Below, in pieces: positions 8,572-18,465 of a stretch of 64,000 nt of DNA. Each line of letters opens with the position of its first letter. The first letter of the stretch is position 1. The translations under genes and the position numbers were made by a program. A model generated the notes under the pieces. It was not told where the DNA came from. It did no database searches and saw only the letters and a program-made list of their open reading frames with translations. The stretch comes from Sphingosinicella sp. CPCC 101087 (GTDB taxonomy: Bacteria; Pseudomonadota; Alphaproteobacteria; Sphingomonadales; Sphingomonadaceae): assembly GCF_004151485.1 (NCBI RefSeq), contig NZ_SBFF01000012.1:124001-188000 (forward strand). The letters are read 5' to 3'.

Positions 8572-11500
8572 CTACAGCCCTTCGTCGAAATAGCTTCGGT
8601 AGGTTCGCCATTCCGCGTTCATCGCGACCGCGCGCGAAACGGGGCGTCGGGGCGCCTCTCCGCCGATATGAGAGGGGCCCGGCATCAGCATCGGTGTGTA
8701 GAATCGCTGTGTTTCCGGATTCGACCAGCTCGAGAGCAAGGCGAGGTGCTGCTCGGTGACCGCACGAAACGTCAGCCGGTTGCCACCGCTCCACCCTTTC
8801 GCGATCGCCCTGAGGACCGGGACCTCGTAGTCGAAGTCCTTGATTCCGATGGAGAAGGAAAAGGTGTAGGTAGCCGACCCCTCCATTTTTCCGCCGGCGC
8901 GTTGCTCGACCGACACGAGCAGGCAAGTGCTGACTCCGAAGAAGGCGATCTTGATCGAGCCGGCAGCGATGAAATAGCCGGATAGACGCGCGCTGGCGCC
9001 CGACCGCATGATGTAAAGCCCGGTCATCACCCGGACCTGGCCGCTCGCCGGGCCGAAGCTCACCACGGCCATGCCGCCATATTCGAAGGAGGCTTCGAAA
9101 CCCGTGATGCCCTTGGCATTCGCATGCAGGGAGACAAAGCCGCCGCCGCCATAGGGCGCGGCGGAAATCAGGAACGGCGCCGCGCGCCTTGCCAAATTGA
9201 ACTTGAAGGTGGCCGGCTTGTTCGTGAATGGAAGCACGACGCTTGCGCCCAGCGAGACGTTCGCGAAGGCGACGGATCCGATGCTGATCGTGCCGAGGTC
9301 GATCATGAAGCCGGCCTCGATGGCCGGCGGCGCCAGCTGAAGGTCAATGAAGAAGCCGCTGTCGCCGCCGATCCCGAGCCATTCCTGAAGCTGCTGGATG
9401 AACTCGACCGCTGCGCCGAGCTTCACTTCGGCGATCCGTATGTCGAGGTTCGGCGAGCCGCCATCCTTGATGGTGAATGTCGTCTTCGTGAAATAGAGCG
9501 TGACGACTTCGAAGATGTTGATTTCGAAGGGCTGCAGGACCCCCAGGGTGCTGATCGCAGTGGCCGACGGGTTGCGCGCGTCGATGCTGGTCTGGAAGGT
9601 TACCTTGAGCGCCTTGACGTCCGAACCGGGGTCGCCGCCATAGTCCTGCCTTCCGGACTCGATCATCCTGAAGAAGGGCGGCAGCGCGTTGAGATCCGTG
9701 TCAAAGCTGTAGGAAAGGTTGATCCGGGGCAGCACGAGGTCGAGCATCGCCGCCTCGATCTGCCGTCGCATCCGCTTCAGATCGATCAGATCCTGGAGAC
9801 GTCCATGCAGGAGCGAGTCGAGCACTTCGCCCAGATCCTGGGTTAGCCGATAGAGGGCGGGCGGGGACCTGTCGCCCGCCTGGCCGCCGTCGCGGATGGC
9901 GGCAAACCTGTCACGCCAGATCACTATCTTGCGCAGCGCCTCCTGCATGTTTCCGCTGTCCACGGCGCGCTTTGCCTCGTCGAGCTCGGCGCGCTGAACC
10001 TTGAACAGATTAAGTGTTTCGGGCTGAAGCAGGGTTGCCTGCAGCTCGGGCCTTAGGATGAGCTCAAGCATCCGCCGGTAGGGCTGATTTTCGCCGATTG
10101 CCTGCTGGACCTCCCGGAGCGGTTCGAAGAGCAGATCCGCGCGGGTGTGCACTTCGATAAGAGAATCCAGGATCGCCAGCATGACCGGCTTGGCGGCGGC
10201 GAAGATGGTGTCGCGCGCCGCCTTCTCGGCGGTGGCCAGCGAGGCGGTCGCCGCTCCGACGAGCTTACGCTCGACGTCGAACGCGAATCGCTCCAGCTGG
10301 AGAACAGGCTCCGCCTTGGCGACGAGGTGCAGTCGAAGCGTTTCGATGGTGCCTGTCTGGCTGTCGGCAAGATTGATAAGGAAGACGTACAGGGCCTCCA
10401 GGTCAGCCTTCCTGCCGGTCCATTCGCGCTCGAAGGCGCCGATCGCTTGGACGATCTCGGATCGGGCGGGTTCGGCGAGCTCGCTCGCGACCGAACGAAC
10501 CGCGTTCCTCAGTCCGTCCAGCGCCGCCTGGGAGCGAAGGCTTGTCAGCTCCCTGGCCGTCGCAATTCCCTTCGCCAGGAGGCCGGAGGCCTGACGTGCG
10601 GCTTGGTTGAGCCAGCCGTCGGCGAGGACGGTACAGTCGCTGAACGCCCTCCAGCTCTCCCCCTGTCTTTGCGGCGCCGCCGGCAGCTCTGCGCCGATCG
10701 CTCGGGCCGCTTCCCGCACCAGAAGCAAACCGTCCGCAGCAAGGCGGACACGATGATTCATCCATCTCGACGCCGAACCCAGAAGGGTCGCCAGACCGTC
10801 GCAAATTCTGCCAGGGGCCGCGTCAAGCGTCGCCTGCTCACGCTTCAGGGCGGCGATCGTATCCTTCATCCTGTCAACGGTGGCGCCGAGCTTCCGGCGA
10901 AGCTGTGAGACGGTTTCGAGCGCTCGCTCGATACGTGCCCGCACCTGCTCAGAATCGCGCGCCAGCGCGACCCGATCGGCCGAGCGGCTCGCGACCATGG
11001 TAATTCGGTGAGTCTCGCGCGAAAGCGATTGAAGGCAGGCTGAAAGCTGCCTCTCCTTCTCGGCCAGCTGCGCTAGGTAGGGATCGGTCTCGCGCAGCAG
11101 CTTCTCCACCGAATCCACGGGCCCTATCAGCGTGTCCGTCCCGGACCTGAAGCGCTGCCTGATGATTTTGAGGGCCTCGCCCAGGGGGCCGTCCTCTCGG
11201 CAGATATCCGGAACGGCCAGCGGCCCGGGAAGCGCGGCGGCAAGGGCTTCGAGGACCCGATCGACGGTCGCGAATATCTCGGCGCTGATCGTGCGCACGT
11301 CGTCGAGCCGGCCTTGTGCCGCTTCCTCAACCAATCCGTGGCAGGCGCCGAGGGCGGCAAGAGCGGGCCGACCGATCGCCTCATAGCAGAGCGCCTCGGG
11401 CGCCGTGGACGCCAGCCTCGCGAGGAGCGAGGACAGATTGCACGAATCGGTCGGGCAATTGGCGAGATTGGGATAAGCGTCGGGACCCAGGACGGTGGCA

Positions 11501-14500
11501 AGCCACTCGCGCGAAGGCTCGCGCAGGAGCGCGTTTCGGCCCTCCGCCGCCTGGCGACGCAGCTCCTCCTGCAGCTTCGCCTTCACGTCGGCGGTGAAGG
11601 TCCTGGCCGCGGATGCGATTTTCTCGATGAACTGCGTCAGCCCCTGGGGAATCGGGTCGCGACCGATCCGGTCGACCTCGGCGAGCAGGGCCAGCAGCGC
11701 TCGGTTGAGCCGCTTCGCTGCCGCAACAATGGCCTGCAGCTGCTGGAGCGGGTTCTCGGTGGACTGGCCGGCCGTGAAGCGCCTCAGATCGGCGATCTCG
11801 GCCAGCACATGGTCGAGCTCCAGCTTCAGCCCGGGATAGAGCTCCCCGACATTCCCGCCGAATGGCGTGGGTTGCGACAGCATCCCGGAGACTTCTTGGG
11901 CCGCGTTCTCGGCAGCCCGGATCATCGGATCGACCTGCTGCAGAAGCCTCGTCAGTTCCTGCGCCACGCGGTCGGCCGAAGCTTCGACCTGTTCTATCAG
12001 TTTGGGCGCTTGCGCGTAGAGGGCCGTCTTGACGATGTCGCGAAGCGACAGGATGCCGAGCAGAAGGGCGTCCTGCGGAAAGAAATCAGCGCCGCAGAAC
12101 GTGCCTCCGCGAGCACCGCCGGAGGCCGGGGCTGAACCCGCTCGGTGCAATTCTTCACGCGCCCCGGCCGCGGCCCCACTGGCCGCCGCAAATCCTTCGG
12201 CGGACATAGAGCCTGCCGAGGCCAGCAAGGGCCGCGATGGCGCCTGCTGCCCCCCCACCGGTCCGCTGACCTGCGACCAGTTGACGGCCACTATGGTGGG
12301 CTGGGCAATGCCTCCCGATCGCTCGCCCGACTGGTTCAGGTCGAGACGAACAGGGGGAGCTTGGGGTACGTACCAGTTTGCTGGATCGGTCGGCAGATAG
12401 CCGTGAACGGCGAGGAACATCCGCGCCGGGTTCGCCGGCGTCATCCCGTGGCGGACGAAGAGGTCGTCGTATGAGACGATGGCATGGTCGCTGGTGCGCG
12501 CCGAAAATGCCTGAAGCGACCGAAGCCGGACATGGGCCTCGCGCACGAACGGGTAGAAGGGCGGCTGGTCCTCCCCCTCCATCGCGGCATCCATCTGATA
12601 GGGCTTGCCCGGTCGATCCCCCCGGCCGCGGGCGCCAAGGATCCAGCGCGCCGTCTCGAAGCTAGCCGAACGTGGCTCTATCTCCGGGGCATAGCGAATT
12701 GCCCGGCCGTGCTGGTCGGCCGTGCTGAGGCCGCTTTCGCCGCGCAGGCCCATATAATAGTCGACGACCGCCTTGACCGTGTCCGGATGATGAACCGCCG
12801 TATTATCGAGGAAGAGGAGGGGGAGGGTGGTGAGGCCGGCCTTGCCGTCCAGGAAGAGCTCGAACTTCACCTCGCCGCCGCGGCCGGGACGAAGCCTCGG
12901 CCAGAAGATCATGCCGCGACTTGCGGGAAGCTGGAGCTTGCCGCCCGGATAGACCCCGTCCTGCAGCGCGCCGTCGGTCGAGGTCGGATCGAGAATGTCC
13001 GCCGTCTGGAGCGTTCGGAATATCGCGTTGGAAACCGGAAAATCGCGTCCGTCGAACGGGTGCCCGAGCGCCGCAAAGCTCTTTTCCGGATCGTTGATCC
13101 GGATGAAATAGCGCTGGACCAGATAGGCCACCGGATAGTCGCCGTCCGGCGCCGGGAGGAAGTAGCGATCGGTGCATTTGACGAGCGATGCCCGATGGCC
13201 GATCGGGAACAGGAACCCCTTGTAGATCACCTCGACGAACTGGTCGCGGCCCAAGTTGGTTCGCTGGTTCCAGGATTCGACATTGAGGGCTTCGAACGGC
13301 GGATTATCCCAACTGGGCTGCGGCTGGTCCTTCCAATAGGGCGCGGCCGGCGGATTGAAGCGGGCGAAGACGCCCAGGTTTCCGCCAAGCGATGAAAGCC
13401 TCAGATCCTTCACTTCGATCGCGGGAGGAATGAAAAGCGCCTGCTCTTCGAGCCCGGGGATCTGCCATGCCTCCGGCGCGACAATGCTTTCGGGCAATGC
13501 ATCGCCGGGGCCGGTCGGCACCGGTAGCCGGACCCAGAACGCGCTATTCGAAACAGGCTGTGCCGATGCCGCCGTCTCGCTGACGAAGCGATAGCGATAG
13601 CCATCGGCGGCGCGCGCTATGTCGCCCCACTGATATTCCCGGGCCGACTGATAGTTGCCGCGATCGACTGAGCCCGCGGGATCATCCATCAATTTCCAGT
13701 GGGTCGCCGTGCACGGCTGAACGCCTGGCTGGGGCGAAGGATGGGTGTAGAGATAGTATCTGCCGTTGCCTGCCCACCGGACGATGCTCCCTCGCCGGTA
13801 TGTCGCGGACGGAGAGAAATCGCCGACATGCGCAGGCGGCTGGCGCAGCGCCGGGAGGATCGGCAAGCCGAAGAGAGTCGACAGCGCGACCAGCTCATGC
13901 CGATCTTTCCGACTGAGCGGAAAGCGGGTCGAACCGCCCCATGGCGTGCTATGATCCTGCGGATAGTCGCGACCGGATAGAAAGACCTCCGGTTCGAAAT
14001 CCTTGCTGCCGACGGTTCGAACCTTGTTTCGAGCGAACCTCTTGTTGCGATCGACATCGGGCCTGTCCGCCACGTCGGGACCCAGTTCGGCAACAAGCTT
14101 CGTCGACCATAAGGGGACGACATCCCAGCGAGACCGGGGCCGATCCGCGGACGGCGGTGGCGAGCCCAGAAAGCTGCCGCGAAGGTCAGGGCCGCGGGCG
14201 CTGACGACGGCATTCTGATCGGGCGACATGAGCAGCCGTGCCGGAAGCTCGATCAGTGTCTGGAACTGCGTCGAATCGTCGTCCGCCACGGCAAGCGCCG
14301 TGACGGCCTGCAGTCGCTCTCTCAGATCCGTCGTCGGCACGAGACCAAGGTCCTCGAGGATCTTCAAGGGGTCGGTTTCGGGAATCTCGTCAATCTTCGC
14401 GCCGGCCCGGTCGGTTGGGTTTTCGCGTGGCCGCCGTGGCCTCATCACGGTCCGAGCGACCTTGGGCACCTCCAGGGTGAGGCGCTCCCAGTCGGTGAGG

Positions 14501-16356
14501 CCCGCCAGCGTGAAGGGAACGTCCACGCGACGTCGGCTGCGCCGCCGTCTCTTCACCTTGAACGCGATCCGGCTGCAGCCGGACAGCCGCGCTTCCACTA
14601 CCCTGGCCAGAGGCGGTTCGGCGGGCAGAGGAGGCAGCGGACAGGTGGGGGACACATAGTCCCGATCCTGCGCCCGCTTCTCCGCCTCGATCTTGCAAGC
14701 CGACGGGAGCGACCCGTCCATTTCACGCATTCGCTCCTCGTTGATGGGCGTGACCGGCGGAATGTCCCGATCCGCATCGAGGCCGGCGGTCTGCACCTGA
14801 CGGAAGATGGTCTCCTCCATCACGTGTTGCGGGGGAAACTCGGCCACCAGGACAGGAGCTTGCCCGTGCTGCTCCAGGCGCCAGCCGCCGATGCGGCGGA
14901 CCAGCGCCATATCCCTGAAGCGGAAGCTGAGGCTGAGCAGGTCCTCTGCCCGGGCAACCCGCAGCGTTGCATTTTCGAGGGGGATCCACCACCTGCCGAA
15001 GAGTCCGGTCGAGGTGATCCAGTCCCAGACATTTTCCGGCCTGCGGCTGCCGCCAAGTTGAATCGACGCTTCCTGTCCCTCAAACTCGAGCTGGCTGAGA
15101 TCGGCTCCGTCGACCCTGATCGGGATGGCGACAACCTCTGTGCGGATCTGGCAGCAGGCCCCGTCGGAAGCGCCGGCGCGAACCTCGATGCAGTGGCGAT
15201 CGCTGGATCCCCTGACCACGGCCGAGCCGGACGGACAGGATATCACGTGTTCGCGGTCGGAGATCGGGAGCGCGGCGACGAAACCCGCCTTGCGCGTGCC
15301 ATCGCGTCCCAGGAGCAGTAGGCCGTTGTCCGACTGAAAGCCGCCCCAGCGATTGGCTCCGGCGGCCGAATCGACGCGCCAGGCGCCGGCAAGCGCGAAG
15401 CGGCTGCGGCCTTGCTCGCAGCGCACAGCGACGCACTCATGCACGTCCGTCAGATGCAGCTCGGCTCGCTCTTCTCCTGGGACAGACCAGCGTAGCCGGG
15501 CTCGCGGACGTAATCTCGCATTCCGAGCGCTCGCCGCTGTGGACCAGCCTGTCGGCTGCTCCTCGAACCGGCTCAACGGAGATTCGCGCGGAGAGTGGAC
15601 TTTGAAGACGAGCTGGCGAGCCTCGGTCAAACGGCGCGGCCCGACGACTCCGTCGGAAAGGGAGAGCAGCCATTCGAGTTCGGGCAGGAAGGCAATGGTT
15701 CCGCCGTGACCGCCTGCCAGCGACCACCCGGCGATCTTCGCTCTGGCCGCAATCGAGCGCGTGTCGTGGGAGACCGGCGCCTCTGTCCCGTCCAGGAAGT
15801 TGTGGAAGCCGACGGGGCCCGGGGCGAAGTCCAACCCGGCAGACGCGACCTTCAGCATCCACTCGTCGGAGCGAATGAACTCGATACTGAGGTCGAAAGG
15901 CAGTCCAGTGCCCGGCAGCTGCGCGTTGGCGACTTCAAGTCTGCGGGTCGCTGTTGTAAAGGTCGGGGTCGGGCCGAAGGCGTCCTTGCGCACCATCCAG
16001 GTCCGCCCGGCAAGCCGGACTCGGATGCCCAGCAAGCGCCCCTCGTCATCAAATATTCGTCTGAATTCGGGCACCTCCGCTGCAGCGGCAATCCGACCTA
16101 CAACGTCTGCGGAGGCGATGGCGGCCGGCAGCTGGAAAAACTGCCGACGCGTTACCGGAAGAAGCTGTGGGTTGCTTGTGCCCAGAGGGTCAGACAACCG
16201 GCGTAAGCTTGTCCATGACTTGCTGATGTCTTTCCGAAACACAGTAAGCCCCCCCGAGCGCACTGGTACGTGTGTCCAGCTCTCGTCTGAAGGAAGAGCG
16301 GAACCCATTAACGAAATTAGCTCGCTACAAAATTGCGAGCAACGCAGGTAATGCAC
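8572..16356 (-). CDS. giant multidomain protein of unknown function (2594 aa)
   Basis: A very long uninterrupted frame. The N-terminal half is β-rich. Around residues 840-945 are two tandem modules with a Y-x-x-G-(S/D)-I pattern, aromatic strands and a closing W, resembling CBM5/12-type sugar-binding modules. Residues about 1435-2210 are long amphipathic helices rich in Ala, Glu, Arg and Leu. The last 350 residues are β-rich with PYGGGGFVSLHA near 2405. TRRQFF at residues 69-74 looks like a twin-arginine motif, but the following segment contains charged residues. The first start is GTG at 16356; ATG at residue 17 is an alternative, and neither has a strong ribosome site. It heads the operon with the 1791-aa gene. 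I do not recognise the family. Confidence 0.75.
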   Translation of the reverse strand: MHYLRCSQFCSELISLMGSALPSDESWTHVPVRSGGLTVFRKDISKSWTSLRRLSDPLGTSNPQLLPVTRRQFFQLPAAIASADVVGRIAAAAEVPEFRRIFDDEGRLLGIRVRLAGRTWMVRKDAFGPTPTFTTATRRLEVANAQLPGTGLPFDLSIEFIRSDEWMLKVASAGLDFAPGPVGFHNFLDGTEAPVSHDTRSIAARAKIAGWSLAGGHGGTIAFLPELEWLLSLSDGVVGPRRLTEARQLVFKVHSPRESPLSRFEEQPTGWSTAASARNARLRPRARLRWSVPGEERAELHLTDVHECVAVRCEQGRSRFALAGAWRVDSAAGANRWGGFQSDNGLLLLGRDGTRKAGFVAALPISDREHVISCPSGSAVVRGSSDRHCIEVRAGASDGACCQIRTEVVAIPIRVDGADLSQLEFEGQEASIQLGGSRRPENVWDWITSTGLFGRWWIPLENATLRVARAEDLLSLSFRFRDMALVRRIGGWRLEQHGQAPVLVAEFPPQHVMEETIFRQVQTAGLDADRDIPPVTPINEERMREMDGSLPSACKIEAEKRAQDRDYVSPTCPLPPLPAEPPLARVVEARLSGCSRIAFKVKRRRRSRRRVDVPFTLAGLTDWERLTLEVPKVARTVMRPRRPRENPTDRAGAKIDEIPETDPLKILEDLGLVPTTDLRERLQAVTALAVADDDSTQFQTLIELPARLLMSPDQNAVVSARGPDLRGSFLGSPPPSADRPRSRWDVVPLWSTKLVAELGPDVADRPDVDRNKRFARNKVRTVGSKDFEPEVFLSGRDYPQDHSTPWGGSTRFPLSRKDRHELVALSTLFGLPILPALRQPPAHVGDFSPSATYRRGSIVRWAGNGRYYLYTHPSPQPGVQPCTATHWKLMDDPAGSVDRGNYQSAREYQWGDIARAADGYRYRFVSETAASAQPVSNSAFWVRLPVPTGPGDALPESIVAPEAWQIPGLEEQALFIPPAIEVKDLRLSSLGGNLGVFARFNPPAAPYWKDQPQPSWDNPPFEALNVESWNQRTNLGRDQFVEVIYKGFLFPIGHRASLVKCTDRYFLPAPDGDYPVAYLVQRYFIRINDPEKSFAALGHPFDGRDFPVSNAIFRTLQTADILDPTSTDGALQDGVYPGGKLQLPASRGMIFWPRLRPGRGGEVKFELFLDGKAGLTTLPLLFLDNTAVHHPDTVKAVVDYYMGLRGESGLSTADQHGRAIRYAPEIEPRSASFETARWILGARGRGDRPGKPYQMDAAMEGEDQPPFYPFVREAHVRLRSLQAFSARTSDHAIVSYDDLFVRHGMTPANPARMFLAVHGYLPTDPANWYVPQAPPVRLDLNQSGERSGGIAQPTIVAVNWSQVSGPVGGQQAPSRPLLASAGSMSAEGFAAASGAAAGAREELHRAGSAPASGGARGGTFCGADFFPQDALLLGILSLRDIVKTALYAQAPKLIEQVEASADRVAQELTRLLQQVDPMIRAAENAAQEVSGMLSQPTPFGGNVGELYPGLKLELDHVLAEIADLRRFTAGQSTENPLQQLQAIVAAAKRLNRALLALLAEVDRIGRDPIPQGLTQFIEKIASAARTFTADVKAKLQEELRRQAAEGRNALLREPSREWLATVLGPDAYPNLANCPTDSCNLSSLLARLASTAPEALCYEAIGRPALAALGACHGLVEEAAQGRLDDVRTISAEIFATVDRVLEALAAALPGPLAVPDICREDGPLGEALKIIRQRFRSGTDTLIGPVDSVEKLLRETDPYLAQLAEKERQLSACLQSLSRETHRITMVASRSADRVALARDSEQVRARIERALETVSQLRRKLGATVDRMKDTIAALKREQATLDAAPGRICDGLATLLGSASRWMNHRVRLAADGLLLVREAARAIGAELPAAPQRQGESWRAFSDCTVLADGWLNQAARQASGLLAKGIATARELTSLRSQAALDGLRNAVRSVASELAEPARSEIVQAIGAFEREWTGRKADLEALYVFLINLADSQTGTIETLRLHLVAKAEPVLQLERFAFDVERKLVGAATASLATAEKAARDTIFAAAKPVMLAILDSLIEVHTRADLLFEPLREVQQAIGENQPYRRMLELILRPELQATLLQPETLNLFKVQRAELDEAKRAVDSGNMQEALRKIVIWRDRFAAIRDGGQAGDRSPPALYRLTQDLGEVLDSLLHGRLQDLIDLKRMRRQIEAAMLDLVLPRINLSYSFDTDLNALPPFFRMIESGRQDYGGDPGSDVKALKVTFQTSIDARNPSATAISTLGVLQPFEINIFEVVTLYFTKTTFTIKDGGSPNLDIRIAEVKLGAAVEFIQQLQEWLGIGGDSGFFIDLQLAPPAIEAGFMIDLGTISIGSVAFANVSLGASVVLPFTNKPATFKFNLARRAAPFLISAAPYGGGGFVSLHANAKGITGFEASFEYGGMAVVSFGPASGQVRVMTGLYIMRSGASARLSGYFIAAGSIKIAFFGVSTCLLVSVEQRAGGKMEGSATYTFSFSIGIKDFDYEVPVLRAIAKGWSGGNRLTFRAVTEQHLALLSSWSNPETQRFYTPMLMPGPSHIGGEAPRRPVSRAVAMNAEWRTYRSYFDEGL

Positions 16357-17276
16357 TGCAAATCTACAGCGGCCGCCAAGCCATTAATGGCTACGGCGCC
16401 ACACAGATTCGTGACTGGTAGGCTAACTAGTTCGGGAGCCCTATCAAGTCACTTTTTTCATAATTTACCTTTCAAGTGCGCCGCCCCACGCTGTTCAATT
16501 CCTGTGTCAGAGAAGGCACGAAGCAGCCGACCTTGCTAACGCCACATTGGGGGCTTGAGGAGGCGATCAGGGTGGGGAAGCGCCACGCCCGAAAGCGATT
16601 CCGACCTGATCGGCACCACAGCCGGACTTGTGGCATTTGCTCATCTACGGGTGGAGGGCGTTCAATTCACGCCCAGGAGGGGCCAAGTGTGAGCGCTCGA
16701 TCGAGCCTGCTGGTTGGGCCGCACCCCGCGTATTGGGGGTACTTTTGGGGGCACGAACTCGTGCCGCCTGCGAAATGCTCGCGCTAATGGGACGCTACCG
16801 CGGTTCTTCGATTCCGCCCCTGGGAATCCCGTTGCCGCTCCAGAATGTCCCCCTCTGTGGTGAGGCGCCGTGGATCGCCCTGCAGCACGTCAGCTGATGT
16901 GACGGCCTCGAACCGCATCCGCTCTAGCGGATGAGGGGGCGCCTCAGGGTATGTGGGGGCCCGACCCCCGGTAGATCCCCGCACGCGAGCGAGGAAGTCA
17001 AACTTCGCGCTTTGGGCGACTTCGGCGTCCGATTCGTAAGGGATGGGGCGATTTTCAGCCGATCTCTAGGCCCCCATCCTGGTGTGCCGAAACCCGCGCC
17101 GTCAGTTAACGCTCAGCTGGCGAGCGCCGCGCGTGGGCCCCGGAAATTGGAAAGTCGGCGCGGGAGGCAGCGAGCCAGCGGCGCGTCGGACAAAAACAGC
17201 TTGTGAGCGCCTACGATAGGCAGAGCGGTGATCACGTGCCTTGTGCTCGCGGCGCCCAGGCGTTTAGCTTCGGCAC
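16357..17276. other. long non-coding stretch upstream of divergent genes
   Basis: About 920 bp separate the giant operon from the GAF gene, which are transcribed apart, so promoters for both should lie here. I see no convincing gene. Visible structure: an 8-bp inverted repeat CATCCGCT-ct-AGCGGATG at 16916-16933, a GGGGG/CCCCC hairpin just after it (about 16952-16966), and paired TTGGGGG blocks at about 16734-16756. A minus-strand frame near 16784-16984 has no start signal worth calling. Confidence 0.4.
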
Positions 17277-18272
17277 ATGAGCGTCTTCGATGGCCTTGAA
17301 GAGAACCTGCGCGACGGTCGCAGCGGTGTCCAGAAGAAGCTTACCGAACGGGTGAAGACGCTTGAGCGCGGTAGACCCTGGCTGATCGGCATCGGAGTGC
17401 TCGGAGCGGGCGTCGCCGCGCTGTCGAGGCTTGACGCTGGAACTACGGGCACCGTGATGGCGATCGTCGGTGCGATCGTGGCTGCTTTGAGCGGGCTGGC
17501 GGTCGCCGTCTTCGACTTCAAAAAGCTGGAGCTGTCCGCCGACCTCGCCAAAGTGGAAGGGCTCCTCGAGAAAGCTATTCGGGAGGGGCGTGCCGCACTG
17601 ACAAACTTGGAGGTCTGCGAATCGAACCGGCGAGCGCTCGACAAGCGCCGGGTCCACCGTCTGACCGCCGTTGCCGACATGCGCGAGATGACAGAGCAGA
17701 GCCTCGCGAGTGGGCTCCCCGCCAGCGTCGCGGCCGAGGCCATCTTGAAAGTGGCCGCTCGTAACATCGACGGGGCAATCGGCTTCGACTCGGCTGAATA
17801 CTGGACTCTTTCGGTCTTTGAAGTTCGAGGCGACGAGTTGGTTCGGGTTGCCGCGGTCTGGGCGGATCGGGCTGGTGAGCAGACAGCCGGCCGGTCTTGG
17901 AAGCGAGGCGAGGGCTACTCGGGCGTCGCTTGGCGCGACGCGTCTGAGGTGATCGAGGAGGACACCTCCGATCCCCGCGCGACGCGGCGCTATGTAGTGC
18001 CCGGCGAGAAGACCCGCGAATACGATTTCGAGCGTTATCGGTCGGTGGCCGCCGTTCCGGTCTTCGTCGGTCCTGACCAGGAGATCTGGGGCATCGCGAC
18101 CGCCACCAGCGATCGGCTCGGCCGTTTCAAGGACGAGCCGCCACAGGGCGAGGTTCAAGCTGTCGACATGGTTCGTGACGTCGCGGGTATCATGGCCTTG
18201 CTTGCGGTCGCGAACAGGGCGCCTCAGCCTTCGGAGCGGGATGCTCGCATAGGCAATGGCAATGCTGATTGA
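17277..18272 (+). CDS. membrane protein with two TM helices and a GAF domain
   Basis: A 331-aa protein. Residues about 34-52 (PWLIGIGVLGAGVAALS) and 57-79 form a two-helix hairpin, followed by a coiled-coil linker and, from about residue 125, a GAF-like domain (EYWTLSVFEV, WKRGEGYSGVAW, YRSVAAVPVFVG, GIATATSDRLGRF). GAF domains bind small ligands or nucleotides, so this could be a membrane-anchored sensor. No output domain (kinase, cyclase, HTH) is fused. It sits between two tRNA scars with a small gene 28 bp downstream. A defence role, by analogy with two-TM effectors that carry a sensor domain, is only a possibility. Confidence 0.7.
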   Translation: MSVFDGLEENLRDGRSGVQKKLTERVKTLERGRPWLIGIGVLGAGVAALSRLDAGTTGTVMAIVGAIVAALSGLAVAVFDFKKLELSADLAKVEGLLEKAIREGRAALTNLEVCESNRRALDKRRVHRLTAVADMREMTEQSLASGLPASVAAEAILKVAARNIDGAIGFDSAEYWTLSVFEVRGDELVRVAAVWADRAGEQTAGRSWKRGEGYSGVAWRDASEVIEEDTSDPRATRRYVVPGEKTREYDFERYRSVAAVPVFVGPDQEIWGIATATSDRLGRFKDEPPQGEVQAVDMVRDVAGIMALLAVANRAPQPSERDARIGNGNAD

Positions 18273-18300
18273 CGGTTCTTTTCACGTCACAAGGTGTTAT

Positions 18301-18465
18301 ATGTGGAGCATGACACGACAAGCTCGCCTCGCATCGATCGATCGAGAGAAGAGTTCGTTAATGGCGAACATTGCTCGCGCTCGCCGCGACGGTAGGATCG
18401 ATGATGCTGCGCTTCGAAAGCTGGAGCAGCTCTCGCAGGAGCGAGTGGAGCTCGCGCGCGCCTGA
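18301..18465 (+). CDS. small coiled-coil protein (54 aa)
   Basis: A short charged helical protein (ASIDREKSSLMANIARARRD, ALRKLEQLSQERVELARA). I chose the ATG at 18301 because AAGG lies 6 nt upstream; frames extending further upstream overlap the GAF gene. It follows the GAF gene closely and may be co-transcribed. No recognised family; small RHH/HTH or antitoxin-like proteins can look like this, but no fold signature is clear. Confidence 0.45.
   Translation: MWSMTRQARLASIDREKSSLMANIARARRDGRIDDAALRKLEQLSQERVELARA

Noticed and set aside
16784-16984. Minus-strand 66-codon frame ending near a GGGGG/CCCCC hairpin
   Set aside because: Some protein-like sequence but no ribosome site and no family; could be a gene fragment.
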